This document shows, piece after piece, positions 7,204-15,703 of a DNA stretch of 59,118 bases. Under the pieces are notes generated by a model that was not told where the DNA came from, ran no database searches, and was given only the letters and a program-made list of their open reading frames with translations. This DNA comes from JBEIHX01 sp040381075 (GTDB taxonomy: Bacteria > Pseudomonadota > Alphaproteobacteria > Caulobacterales > Aquidulcibacteraceae), in assembly GCA_040381075.1 (NCBI GenBank), contig JBEIHX010000023.1:1-59118 (forward strand), written 5' to 3'. Made by a program: the position numbers and the translations under genes. Position 1 is the stretch's first letter, and every line of letters begins with the position of its first letter.

Positions 7204-7537
7204 GATCCCTCCAGGCGGCCACAGTTAAGCGTGATTGGAGGAAATGGAAATCCAGGACGATCGCGGAAACGGCCTTTCCCCGAGAAGCGGGGTGTTGCCG
7301 ACGGCGGACTCTCGGCGCGAGATGGATGTCACTGACCCAGACAGGTCATGTTGCCGAATGTCGCGAAAGGGCCAGCATCAGGCCGTCGATAAAGTTTCAC
7401 TACAGGCTTGGTCGCTCAATTCCCGCCACTCGCGGTTCTGCGCCCGTACATTGCCGTCGTCGTCACTGGATCAGATCCCCTTTACACAAGCGTCGCGCAT
7501 CCGGTGTAGATGCCTAGTCAAAATGTGAGGTAACGAG
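7204..7537. other. Divergent intergenic region between lemA and the PhoD-like gene
   Basis: About 330 bp that should hold promoters for both divergent genes. No strong sigma-70 hexamer pair, riboswitch or small gene could be singled out by eye. Confidence 0.5.
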
Positions 7538-8662
7538 ATGCGCATTCTGATCGCAGCGGCAAGTCTCTTGGCGCTCATTGGATGCGTCGCAAACACAGCG
7601 CCGGCGCCGGCCGATGCTCTCGCGGCGCTTCGCCCATATGTGCGCTCGGTTGATGATTTGCCTGTCGCGCCGCCAGGACCGGCGCTGCCGGGGCCGGAAA
7701 CAGTGCTCACTGCCATCGCCTTCGGCTCGTGCCAGACAGCGGAGCGCGACTTACCCATACTCGATCGCATCGTCTCCGAGCGTCCGCAGCTCATGGTCTA
7801 TCTCGGCGACAACGTGTACGGCGACGCCTTTGCCGGCGACATGAGCTTGCCGGAACTCCGCACGCAATACGCGCGCATGAGCGCACGTCCCGAATTCCAA
7901 CGCTTGCGCGCCGCAACCCCAATGCTGGCGACGTGGGACGATCATGACATGGCTTGGAACGATGGCGGACGTAATTTTACGGGCCGCGAGATGGCGCAGC
8001 GCATCTTCGAGCGCTTCTGGGGTATGGACGACGCTTTCGTCGGTCAAGACGGCATTTGGCACGCGCGAACCTTCGGCCCCGAGGGCCAGCGCGTGCAATT
8101 CATCATGCTCGACACGCGTTCTGGTCGCTCGTCCCTTACGCGCTTGCCACAAGCCGGGCCGAACGGTCGCTATGCCCGTTCTGAAGATGCCAACCAGCGG
8201 ATGCTGTCAGATGCACAATGGACTTGGCTTGAAGCGCAGTTGCGCGAACCAGCCGACATTCGCTTCGTGGTGTCTTCAATCCAAGTGTTGGCCGACGGAC
8301 ACGCCTGGGAGGCGTGGCATGCCATGCCGCGCGAGCAGGCGCGTCTCCATGAAACCGTCGGCCGCTCGGGGGCTCAAGGCGTCGTGTTTGTTTCCGGCGA
8401 TCGGCATCTGGCCGCGCTTTATCGCCAAGATGGCCTTATCGGCTACCCAGCCTTCGAGATGACTACCTCCTCGCTCAATTTGTCATTCCGCGAAACCAGC
8501 GACGAAATGAGCTCAAACCAAATCGGCGCGGCCTACTCCCCCATCAACTTCGGGATGGCGCGTATCGACTGGAACGCACGCGCGCTGACGCTGCAAATCC
8601 TCAGCGGCGACGGCGCGCCAGTCCGCGAACAACGCGTTGCGTTTGCCGAGTTGGGGCTTTGA
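7538..8662 (+). CDS. PhoD-like metallophosphatase lipoprotein
   Basis: 374 residues. It begins with a lipoprotein signal (lipobox LIGC, Cys16). The metallophosphatase motifs of the PhoD family follow: FGSCQ, YLGDNVYGD, ATWDDHDMAWNDGG and SGDRH. PhoD enzymes are secreted Fe/Ca-dependent phosphodiesterases/monoesterases acting on phosphate esters. The N-terminal PhoD beta-sandwich domain of classical members is absent, so it belongs to the shorter PhoD-like group. ATG 7538 is preceded by GAGGTAACGAG. Located inside the integrated element, transcribed away from lemA. Substrate unknown. Confidence 0.85.
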   Translation: MRILIAAASLLALIGCVANTAPAPADALAALRPYVRSVDDLPVAPPGPALPGPETVLTAIAFGSCQTAERDLPILDRIVSERPQLMVYLGDNVYGDAFAGDMSLPELRTQYARMSARPEFQRLRAATPMLATWDDHDMAWNDGGRNFTGREMAQRIFERFWGMDDAFVGQDGIWHARTFGPEGQRVQFIMLDTRSGRSSLTRLPQAGPNGRYARSEDANQRMLSDAQWTWLEAQLREPADIRFVVSSIQVLADGHAWEAWHAMPREQARLHETVGRSGAQGVVFVSGDRHLAALYRQDGLIGYPAFEMTTSSLNLSFRETSDEMSSNQIGAAYSPINFGMARIDWNARALTLQILSGDGAPVREQRVAFAELGL

Positions 8663-8867
8663 GAGGCGGGCACCACGGCGTATGCGCGACCGACTGATTT
8701 GGGCCACCTATCGCCCCACGGACACAACATTACCATCGACAGGCGTTGAGCGCATCGGCGACCTAAGTCGCAGGCTTTGGGGTCCATCAAAGCCGTTTTG
8801 AGGGATCGGGTTATTATGCGCGCCCCGCCCTGCATTGTGCGGGCGGACGAGCAGAAGGCTCTCCATC

Positions 8868-9512
8868 ATGACACTCGACATCATCCCCGAAGCGACATTC
8901 CGCTCCAACGGACGGCCCCGTCGCATCACCGGCGGCAAGCTTACTGGCCAGAAACCTGCGCTCAAAATGAAAGAAGTCTGGTCAATCCGCGCTCGGCTCG
9001 AACTGAAGAAGCGCGTGCGTGACCTGGCGCTGTTCAACCTGGCGATCGACAGCAAGCTGCGCGGTTGCGACTTGGTGCGACTGAAAGTCGAAGACGTGGC
9101 CGCCGGCGGCGAGGTGAAGGCGCGCGCGATCATCATCCAGCAGAAGACCAAGCGGCCAGTCCAATTCGAGATCACCGAGCACACCCGCACCGCTGTCGCC
9201 ACGCTGATCCGCAGGCACGGTCTGCGTGCAACCGACTTTCTTTTCCCAAGCCGGCTTGCGACCTCGCCGCATCTTTCGACCCGCCAGTACGCCCGCATCG
9301 TCCAGGGGTGGGTGAGCTCCATCGGGCTCAACCCCGCCACCTACGGCACGCATTCGCTGCGGCGCACCAAGGCGGCGCTCATCTATCGCAAGACGGGCAA
9401 TCTCCGCGCCGTCCAGCTGCTGCTGGGGCATAGCAAGCTCGAGAGTACGGTCCGCTATCTCGGCGTCGAGGTCGACGACGCCCTGGCGATCTCAGAGCAA
9501 GTCGACCTCTAG
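8868..9512 (+). CDS. Short tyrosine recombinase (catalytic domain only)
   Basis: 214 residues, about half the normal integrase size. Visible catalytic residues: Arg in DSKLRGCDL, Lys in IIQQKTKRP, the HxLRR box (THSLRRTK), and GHSKLESTVRYL with the His and the nucleophilic Tyr. There is no N-terminal SAM-like core-binding domain. Many alphaproteobacteria carry such stand-alone proteins of unknown role. ATG 8868 is chosen over an upstream in-frame start at 8835 because the family begins near here. A CCGCCC/GGGCGG hairpin (8825-8846) lies before the start. It is the last gene before the right att repeat. Confidence 0.82.
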   Translation: MTLDIIPEATFRSNGRPRRITGGKLTGQKPALKMKEVWSIRARLELKKRVRDLALFNLAIDSKLRGCDLVRLKVEDVAAGGEVKARAIIIQQKTKRPVQFEITEHTRTAVATLIRRHGLRATDFLFPSRLATSPHLSTRQYARIVQGWVSSIGLNPATYGTHSLRRTKAALIYRKTGNLRAVQLLLGHSKLESTVRYLGVEVDDALAISEQVDL

Positions 9513-9665
9513 GCCAGAGAATGGTTGTGGACCGCCCCTCCTCGGCGGCGCGCCCCGGCGTCGCGGTCACAACTCGTGCGCCAATCCACGAACTGATCTG
9601 CCAATCCACTCATCGATACGGATGGGGACAGCTCGTCGAGCTTGGGATCAGATTGCGAACATCGG

Positions 9666-9684
9666 TGCCCACCACGTGCCCACC
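9666..9684. promoter_or_regulatory. Pair of phased TGCCCACC repeats (putative arm sites, element 2, right end)
   Basis: TGCCCACC at 9666-9673 and 9677-9684, 11 bp apart, matches the pair at 2247-2265. It ends 46 nt before the right att repeat, the same distance seen for the TGCTTCCAC pair and the left repeat. Confidence 0.55.
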
Positions 9685-9730
9685 AAGAGGGAGAGAGAGC
9701 GAAACGACCTGCTCTAACTTATTGATTTTA

Positions 9731-9775
9731 TGGCGCACCCGACAGGATTCGAACCTCTGACCTTTGCCTTCGGAG
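9731..9775 (-). repeat. Attachment-site repeat: 3' half of tRNA-Arg(CCG), copy 2
   Basis: 43 of 45 identical to 2084-2128, including 32 consecutive bases. Two changes break a pair in the T-stem, and sequence beyond the anticodon loop does not complete the 5' half, so no functional tRNA is formed. It marks the right end of the 2084-9775 element. Confidence 0.8.
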
Positions 9776-9813
9776 GAAAGATCGCATCGCTGAGAACGCG
9801 GCCCCCGGGCGAC

Positions 9814-9931
9814 CCCCCCCGCGTCACAGTAGTTGCCGCCCCAATAGAACTTCGGCAATTGGGGGCGGGCATGGGAAGACGCGATGGCTCGATACGGACA
9901 GGCATTCAAGACCAAGGTGATCGCCAGCTGC
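9814..9931 (+). mobile_element. Broken left end of an IS3/IS911-like insertion sequence
   Basis: Nearly identical to the IS start at 58974-59118, including the CCCCCCCGCGTCACAG start, an untranslated leader and the first codons of the transposase (MARYGQAFKTKV, ATG 9884). A one-base deletion shifts the frame and homology ends near 9931. It lies just right of att copy 2 and may have caused loss of the rest of the tRNA-Arg gene. Family assigned only from the transposase N-terminus. Confidence 0.7.
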
Positions 9932-10024
9932 TGTCGTGGAGGTGAGAGGTGTTCACCCGCCACCGCAGGGACCGTGCATCGCTTTTGACCTGAGGCGATT
10001 CCAGCGCGCGGTTGTGTGGTCTCT

Positions 10025-10042
10025 TGCTACCTATCTGCTACC
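10025..10042. promoter_or_regulatory. Pair of phased TGCTACC repeats beside tRNA-Met (putative arm sites, element 3)
   Basis: TGCTACC at 10025-10031 and 10036-10042, again 11 bp apart, ends 59 nt before the CCA end of the tRNA-Met gene. By analogy with the two other pairs this marks the right end of an element integrated in tRNA-Met; its left end is not in the window. Confidence 0.45.
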
Positions 10043-10101
10043 TGGCTCAGTGCGGGCATCGCTGAGATGTAAAGCAATGACCGCTAACTCATTGAATGTA
10101 T

Positions 10102-10178
10102 TGGTGGCTGGGGGCGGGATCGAACCGCCGACCCCGGGGTTATGAATCCCGTGCTCTAACCATCTGAGCTACCCAGCC
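10102..10178 (-). tRNA. tRNA-Met (anticodon CAU)
   Basis: A complete 77-nt cloverleaf with CCA encoded. Acceptor GGCTGGG pairs with CCCAGCC, the D-arm is AGCTCAGATGGTTAGAGC, the anticodon loop is TTCATAA, and the T-arm is GGCGG TTCGATC CCGCC. The CAU anticodon with this body fits elongator Met best; a lysidine-modified tRNA-Ile2 cannot be fully excluded by eye. It marks the boundary between the accessory region and core genes. Confidence 0.92.
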
Positions 10179-10323
10179 AGGGAAGGCGAGGGTGATAACG
10201 GGCTCTCCCAACAGATGCAAGCGGGCGCCGCCGCAGCGCCAGGCGGCGGGGGACCCATTTAGCGCTTGGTTAGGCAGGTTCTGATAGCAGGGAAGCCCGC
10301 GGAGACACGCTTGGGGATTAGTC

Positions 10324-12156
10324 ATGTTGCAGACCGGCCGCTTCCTCCGCCTGCCTGTGCTGTCAGCATCACCGCAAACCATGCGCAGCCTGCCGGCCAC
10401 GCGGCGCATGCACCCGCTCGCGCTGGCGCTGGTTAACGGGCTGTTCGCCTTCGCTCTGGCTGCAGGTCTGCCCCTTGGAGCCTGCATTCTCTGGTGGGCT
10501 GTCCTGCTTGCCCTGGACCTCCTGTCGTTCCGCCAGATGCGCCTGCGTCTTCGCCAGGGCTCTGCGGCGTGGACCCCGGGCGCAACGCTGCATATCCTGT
10601 CCCTGTCGGTGGTCCGCGATGTGATCTTCGTCGCGCCGCTGCTGTACGCCGCAGCGTCCCAGGGAGAAGCCGGGCTGCTGCTTGCAGGCTTCGGCCTCGC
10701 CAGCCTCGCGCTCGTCAACCTGGGGCCAGCCTCAGCGATGCCAGCGTCTGCGCCTGTCCTGATGGCGCCGGCAGGGGGTGGCGCCGCCATCCTGGTCAGC
10801 CTGTCGCCCCTGCCAAATGCAGCCCTTTACAGCGCCCCTGCGGCGCTGGCCTTCCTGCTCTGCGCCGGGTTTGGCGTCATGGCCGCCGAGCGGTCAGCCC
10901 GACGGCTTCGCGCGCTGACCAGGCGCCAGGCGGAGCGCCTCGCCACCCTGGCGGGCGAACGCGATGAGGCGCGTGCACTGCTCGCCAGCGCGCGTGTCTC
11001 TGAAGCGCGCGCCCGAAAGGCCGACGACTCCAAGTCGAGCTTCCTTTCGACCATGAGCCATGAAATCCGCACGCCCCTGTCCGGCGTGATTGGCGCCGTT
11101 GACTTGCTGAAGTCCCGGCAACTTGACGCCGACACCGCCAATCTGGTCGACGTCATGAAGCACTCCGGCGAACTGCTGCTTGAGATCCTGAATGATCTGC
11201 TGGACCTGTCCAAGATCGACTCCGGTCATCTTGAACTTGACCCCCGACCAGCCGAACTGCGCAGCCTGCTGAGCGCAGGCGCCAAGGCCTTCGAGGCAAA
11301 GGCGCTCGAGAAGGGCCTGCGCCTCTTCGTCGATATCGATTCAAGCGTGCCCGCCGCAGCCATGCTGGATGATCGGCGCTTGCGTCAGATCCTGTTCAAC
11401 CTCGTATCCAATGCGATCAAGTTCACAGACTACGGCGAAGTGCATCTTCGCGCATTCGCAGCCCCTTGCGGCGAGGGGGCGCGCCTGACCGTGCAGGTGC
11501 ATGACACCGGCATCGGCATGTCCGCGCAGGTGCTGTCACGCATCTTCAATCCCTTCGTTCAGGCCGACGCCGGCGTATCGCGCAGGTATGGCGGCAGCGG
11601 TCTCGGGCTTGCGATCTCCCAGCGACTTGCGGGTCTGATGGGTGGAATGCTGAGCGTTTCGAGCGAAGAGAGGGTCGGCTCGGTGTTCTGCCTCACAATC
11701 CCGTTGCGCGAGCCGCTCGAGCAGGCGCCGGTGCGCGGCGGCGAGGAACCCCGCATTCAGCTGACTGGCTTGCGCGTTCTGCTGGCTGAAGACAATGACG
11801 CAAATCGCAACATCCTTACCGCCGTCCTGCATTCCTTCGGAGTCGACGCAGTTGGTGTCGGCGATGGTCGCGCCGCGCTGCTGCTGCTCGGTGAACAGAC
11901 CTTCGACGCGGTGCTTATGGACGTACGGATGCCGGAAATGGACGGACTTGAAGCCACCCGCGAACTACGTGCCCGCCCAGGGGCGAACCGCTTTACGCCG
12001 GTGATCGCGCTTACCGCCAACGCGATGGATGAGCACCGCCAGCGTTGCGCTCAGGCCGGTATGACGGACTTCCTGCCAAAACCCGTCCGGCCAGCCGATT
12101 TGTACGCAGCCCTCACGCGCGCCGCCAGCAGCCGCGCCCACGCCTCAGCAGCCTGA
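10324..12156 (+). CDS. Hybrid sensor histidine kinase with receiver domain
   Basis: 610 residues. Residues about 30-190 hold several hydrophobic membrane segments, followed by a coiled-coil linker. The HisKA box carries the phosphorylated His246 (STMSHEIRTPLSG). The HATPase domain shows N, G1 and G2 boxes (NLVSNAIKFT, DTGIGM, GGSGLGLAI). The C-terminal receiver has Asp533 (VLMDVRMPEMDG) and Lys586 (LPKPV). It would autophosphorylate and relay to its own receiver, then likely to a separate Hpt protein. No response regulator is adjacent and the signal is unknown. First core gene after the tRNA. Confidence 0.92.
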   Translation: MLQTGRFLRLPVLSASPQTMRSLPATRRMHPLALALVNGLFAFALAAGLPLGACILWWAVLLALDLLSFRQMRLRLRQGSAAWTPGATLHILSLSVVRDVIFVAPLLYAAASQGEAGLLLAGFGLASLALVNLGPASAMPASAPVLMAPAGGGAAILVSLSPLPNAALYSAPAALAFLLCAGFGVMAAERSARRLRALTRRQAERLATLAGERDEARALLASARVSEARARKADDSKSSFLSTMSHEIRTPLSGVIGAVDLLKSRQLDADTANLVDVMKHSGELLLEILNDLLDLSKIDSGHLELDPRPAELRSLLSAGAKAFEAKALEKGLRLFVDIDSSVPAAAMLDDRRLRQILFNLVSNAIKFTDYGEVHLRAFAAPCGEGARLTVQVHDTGIGMSAQVLSRIFNPFVQADAGVSRRYGGSGLGLAISQRLAGLMGGMLSVSSEERVGSVFCLTIPLREPLEQAPVRGGEEPRIQLTGLRVLLAEDNDANRNILTAVLHSFGVDAVGVGDGRAALLLLGEQTFDAVLMDVRMPEMDGLEATRELRARPGANRFTPVIALTANAMDEHRQRCAQAGMTDFLPKPVRPADLYAALTRAASSRAHASAA

Positions 12157-12180
12157 CACCGCCATCAGTTCCTGCCCAGC

Positions 12181-12210
12181 CGCGCCAGCCTCGCAGCGCT
12201 GCCTGGCGCG
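12181..12210. terminator. Hairpin between convergent genes
   Basis: CGCGCCAG (12181-12188) and CTGGCGCG (12203-12210) form an 8-bp GC stem between the convergent kinase and lipoprotein genes. There is no strong T-tract, so a bidirectional terminator is only plausible. Confidence 0.45.
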
Positions 12211-12215
12211 CCTGC

Positions 12216-12482
12216 TCAATCGTCGGCTTTCTTGCGCTCCCTGTCGCGCTTGCGCGCCCGCTCCTCGGCCTTTTTCAGTTCCCGTGCGCGACCGTCGGCG
12301 TCATCTCCTGGCAGCACAGCGTCGGCTGTCTCCTTCACCACCGCGCCCGTCGCCTTTGCAGCCCCCTGGGCCACGTCTGCCGTAAGATCGATCGCAGCCC
12401 CCGCAGCCGCAGCCGCAAGACAACCCTGCAGGGCCAATGGCGCAGCCAGCGCGACTGCCGGAACAACAAGACGACGCAGCAT
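12216..12482 (-). CDS. Small lipoprotein with charged C-terminus
   Basis: 88 residues. The signal MLRRLVVPAVALAAPLALQGC ends in a lipobox (LQGC). A short Ala-rich region (AAAAAGAAIDLTADVAQGAAKATG) and a strongly charged tail (REL, KKAEERARKRDRERKK) follow. ATG 12482 with an upstream GGGG tract is chosen; the frame extends much further but without homology. Resembles many short alphaproteobacterial lipoproteins of unknown function. Acts in the periplasm or envelope by inference. Confidence 0.7.
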   Translation of the reverse strand: MLRRLVVPAVALAAPLALQGCLAAAAAGAAIDLTADVAQGAAKATGAVVKETADAVLPGDDADGRARELKKAEERARKRDRERKKADD

Positions 12483-12738
12483 CGTTTTCCCCCGTTTGTG
12501 GAGACGAAACGCCCGGATAGCGGCTGGGCGTTCCTGCGGCAAGGTGATCGCGCGCCCCCCCGGTCCGAGCACGGGGCAGGGCGGATGGCGCGTTACGGCA
12601 GCACAGCAGCCTGCCGGAAGGCGTCCGGCTCCCCGGGCGTGGTGGGAAGAGGCCAAGGGGGACCCATCCAGTCCGGCAAGCCTGCGGGACTGCAGGAGGG
12701 CCGCAGACAAGGCCCAGGGAACCCTGATGATGGTTGCA

Positions 12739-13437
12739 TCAGGGCGCGTCAACAAGCACGAGTTCAGTGTGTGTCCGGGCGACGATGTCGATCTCTGGCG
12801 CGTCCTTCACCGCCGCGCCATCGCGGGCAGACACTTCAACCCCGTTCACCACCGCAACGCCATCGGCAAGAACGAGGTAGGCGTGCCGGCCTGCGCCAAG
12901 CGCATGGCGCACGCGCTGGCCCGCCCTCAGATTTGCGCCCAGAACGCGGGCGTCCTGACGGATGGCGAGCCCGCCAGCGTGCGTCGGGTCGTTCGACGCC
13001 AGGGTCACCAGCTGGCCGGCCCTGTCGTCCTGCGGGAACTGCGCCGCCGCCCAGGCAGGCGCACCGCCGCGCGTGGCAGGTTCAATCCAGATCTGGAAAA
13101 TCTGTGTCTCGACAGGCTCCAGATTGAACTCCGAGTGCCGGATCCCAGCCCCTGCGCTCATCACCTGCACGTCGCCAGCCGCCGTGCGCCCCGTATTGCC
13201 GAGGCTGTCACGGTGCGTGATCGCGCCTTTCCGCACATAGGTGATGATTTCCATGTCAGCATGCGCATGGGGCGCAAACCCCGTGCCGGGTCGGATAGTG
13301 TCATCATTCCAGACACGTATCTTGCCCCAGCCCATGCGGTCGGGATCATGGTACTGGCCGAAGCTGAAATGGTGACGCGCGTCCAGCCAGTCAAAACGGG
13401 CAGCCCCGAGACTGGCGAAGCGTCTGACGTCGATCAT
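12739..13437 (-). CDS. Pirin family protein (YhaK-like bicupin)
   Basis: 232 residues, the usual YhaK/pirin length. The N-terminal cupin holds the metal-binding pattern HAHADMEIITYV and, further on, GIRHSEFN; the C-terminal cupin is degenerate. Family members bind Fe or other metals; some oxidise quercetin, others act as redox-sensitive regulators. Monocistronic. The physiological substrate cannot be inferred here. Confidence 0.87.
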   Translation of the reverse strand: MIDVRRFASLGAARFDWLDARHHFSFGQYHDPDRMGWGKIRVWNDDTIRPGTGFAPHAHADMEIITYVRKGAITHRDSLGNTGRTAAGDVQVMSAGAGIRHSEFNLEPVETQIFQIWIEPATRGGAPAWAAAQFPQDDRAGQLVTLASNDPTHAGGLAIRQDARVLGANLRAGQRVRHALGAGRHAYLVLADGVAVVNGVEVSARDGAAVKDAPEIDIVARTHTELVLVDAP

Positions 13438-13610
13438 GTGCTGCTCCCACTCGTCTGGCGCATGCGCCGGGCCGGACAGAACAATCGCTCCACCAAAGGG
13501 CCTGGCGCATCGCGTTCACGGGTCCTTCGCCATCGCCCCCGCAAACGCGTCACGCGTCCGCGTCGTCCAATCCCGCGCGCCTGTGACCGGATTGCGGCAA
13601 AATCACCAGC

Positions 13611-14693
13611 CTATCCGCCAGGCGTCAGGACGACGAACGGATCAATCGCTCCTGCTTCACCGCGCGCAGCCTGAAGCGCAAACAGGTGCATCACCAGATC
13701 GAGTGTGGACTTGGACTGGAGGTCGGTGTCGGCGATTGAGAACCAATATCCACGGTAGCGCACCGCTACGGCCGCGTCGCGTGGCCGCTCCGTGGCGACC
13801 TGCACCGAAAACAGCCCCCCCATGACCGCGTTCCAGTCGCCGTCCGCCGGTGTGGCTGTCACCAGAACGCCCTCATGCGCGCTCGGGACCGCCACGGTCT
13901 GGGAAAGAGCGGACATGATGCCCAAAAGAGATCGTCCGCGCACGTTGACGGACCCCGCGCCAGCGGCGCGGTCGGTGACCACGAGACGGGTTTGCGTGTC
14001 GCTCATGCCAAGAAACCGGCGAACACGCGTCGTTGCGTCGCTATCCCCGAGCACGGTGAGAACTGCATTGCGCCCCGCCCTGTCGCCTTCAATCTCAACG
14101 ATCAGGCCGCCAGCCAATTGCAGTGCTCTGAGATCTGCCGCGAAGGCGCGGAAGGATGCATTGTCCGGTACAAAGTCCGGTGTAGGCCCGGCTGCCGCCC
14201 GGGCGTTCTCAAGCGCTCCGATCCGTGCGACGCAGCACAACAGCAGGCGCTCAGCGCTCCAGCCCGACTGGCTGAGCAGAAACAGGCTTTCCGGTGCAAT
14301 CGGCGAGAGCAGCTGGCTGGCGTAACCGGGACCCTGCAGCGGTTCGTATTCCACCAGCGGACGCACCGAGCGTTCGCCTTCCCCGGTCCAGCGCAGGGTC
14401 TCGTCAAAGCGCCCGATGTCGAGCCCGAAAGCCGAGCCGAGTGAGCCTTTGCGGCTCGCGGCGTAACTGGTGGTGACGCCTGTGATCTGCAGGAAAGCGA
14501 TCGTGTCGCGATAGCGCAGGCGCACGATGTTCAACAGCACTTGCTCCCGCGCCGAGGCTGCGATGGCCTCATTGTAGGTGAGCAGATCTGGCTGAATGGT
14601 CGCCGGCTGGGGCATCGATGCGCAGCCGGCAAGGCTTGCGGCGGCCGCAGCAAAGGCGAGGTTGCGCACCTGTTCAACGGGTGATCGGGACAT
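13611..14693 (-). CDS. Predicted outer-envelope lipoprotein, unknown function
   Basis: 360 residues from ATG 14693. A signal with lipobox (AAASLAGC) is followed by PATIQPDLLTYNEAIAASAREQVLLNIVRLRYRD-type sequence. That NIVRLRY pattern is found in a family of uncharacterised proteobacterial lipoproteins. No enzymatic motif is visible. The frame extends past 14693 with an alternative ATG at 14723, but MSRSPVEQVRNLAFA gives the better signal peptide. Apparently a single-gene unit between pirin and tlyA. Confidence 0.75.
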   Translation of the reverse strand: MSRSPVEQVRNLAFAAAAASLAGCASMPQPATIQPDLLTYNEAIAASAREQVLLNIVRLRYRDTIAFLQITGVTTSYAASRKGSLGSAFGLDIGRFDETLRWTGEGERSVRPLVEYEPLQGPGYASQLLSPIAPESLFLLSQSGWSAERLLLCCVARIGALENARAAAGPTPDFVPDNASFRAFAADLRALQLAGGLIVEIEGDRAGRNAVLTVLGDSDATTRVRRFLGMSDTQTRLVVTDRAAGAGSVNVRGRSLLGIMSALSQTVAVPSAHEGVLVTATPADGDWNAVMGGLFSVQVATERPRDAAVAVRYRGYWFSIADTDLQSKSTLDLVMHLFALQAARGEAGAIDPFVVLTPGG

Positions 14694-14965
14694 AGGCGCT
14701 CTTATGGAGTGGGCGGCGAACATGGCGGCTCCAAATGGGGCGGATGGGCCGGCAGGACCTGCGTCACATCCTGAAACATTGCGCTCGTTCAGGGAATGCG
14801 TCGCGTGCAGGCATTCGCCGTCGCATGTATCGTTTCGCCGATCGCTGGCGTTCAAGGCGGCTCTGTCCGCCATGACGCCCGGCGCCCAGTCACGGACTGA
14901 ACCGGCGTGGACCCGGGCGCAGGCAGGGCGCCATTGCGCGTGACCGCAACCCATGCGACGCCGCT

Positions 14966-15703
14966 GTGGTGAGCAAACTCCGTCTCGATCTCGCGCTCGT
15001 CGCCCGTGGGCTCGCGCACAGCCGCAGCGAAGCGCACGCCGCCATCACCGCTGGTCTGGTTGAGGTCAACGGCGCACCGGCGCACAAGCCTGCGCTGCTG
15101 GTGGGCGACGCCGATGCGATCGTCGCGCGCCCGCTCCATCCCTGGGTCGGCCGGGGCGGGGTCAAGCTTGCTGCAGCTTTGGACGCCTTCAAGATCGATC
15201 CCGCCGGCCTTGTGTGTCTTGACATCGGCGCGTCCACCGGCGGCTTCACCCAGGTTCTGCGCACCCGCGGCGCGCGGCTTGTATACGCCGTTGATGTGGG
15301 CCGCGGGCAGATGCACCCCAGCGTCGCGGACGATCCCTGCGTTGTCGTGCGCGAAGGCCTTGATGCGCGCGCGCTGACGCGCTCGGATATTCCCGAGCCG
15401 GTTGATATCATCACGGCCGATGTCAGCTTCATCAGTCTGGCGAAGGCCTTGCCAGCCGCCCTGGCATGCGCCGCCCCAGCCGCGAAGCTGGTCGCGCTTG
15501 TCAAGCCGCAGTTCGAATTGGGTCCAGGCGCCGTCGGCAAGGGCGGGGTCGTACGCGATGGCGCACTGGCCGAAAGCGCGGTGGAGCGCGTCGCCGAAGC
15601 CCTGGCGCGCGTCGGCTGGCGGGTGCGCGCGCGCATGGCGAGTCCGATCGCCGGCGGGTCGGGAAACCGCGAATTTCTTGTTCTCGCCGCCCGCTCAGCG
15701 TGA
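14966..15703 (+). CDS. tlyA: TlyA family rRNA 2'-O-methyltransferase / hemolysin A
   Basis: 245 residues. An N-terminal S4 RNA-binding domain (RLDLALVARGLAHSRSEA) is followed by a Rossmann methyltransferase with SAM motif DIGASTGGFTQVL and the segments VDVGRGQ and DVSFISL. TlyA methylates 16S and/or 23S rRNA cytidines (C1409/C1920 in mycobacteria). Start is GTG 14966 or 14969. The stop overlaps the 3' end of the convergent GFA gene by 9 bp. Confidence 0.92.
   Translation: MVSKLRLDLALVARGLAHSRSEAHAAITAGLVEVNGAPAHKPALLVGDADAIVARPLHPWVGRGGVKLAAALDAFKIDPAGLVCLDIGASTGGFTQVLRTRGARLVYAVDVGRGQMHPSVADDPCVVVREGLDARALTRSDIPEPVDIITADVSFISLAKALPAALACAAPAAKLVALVKPQFELGPGAVGKGGVVRDGALAESAVERVAEALARVGWRVRARMASPIAGGSGNREFLVLAARSA

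Noticed and set aside
7473..7537. Strong sigma-70 promoter before the PhoD-like gene
   Set aside because: AT-poor sequence with no hexamer pair at acceptable spacing; not reported as a feature.
10140..10790. 216-codon minus-strand frame over the tRNA-Met and kinase start
   Set aside because: It runs through the tRNA gene and antisense to the kinase membrane domain; no recognisable domain.
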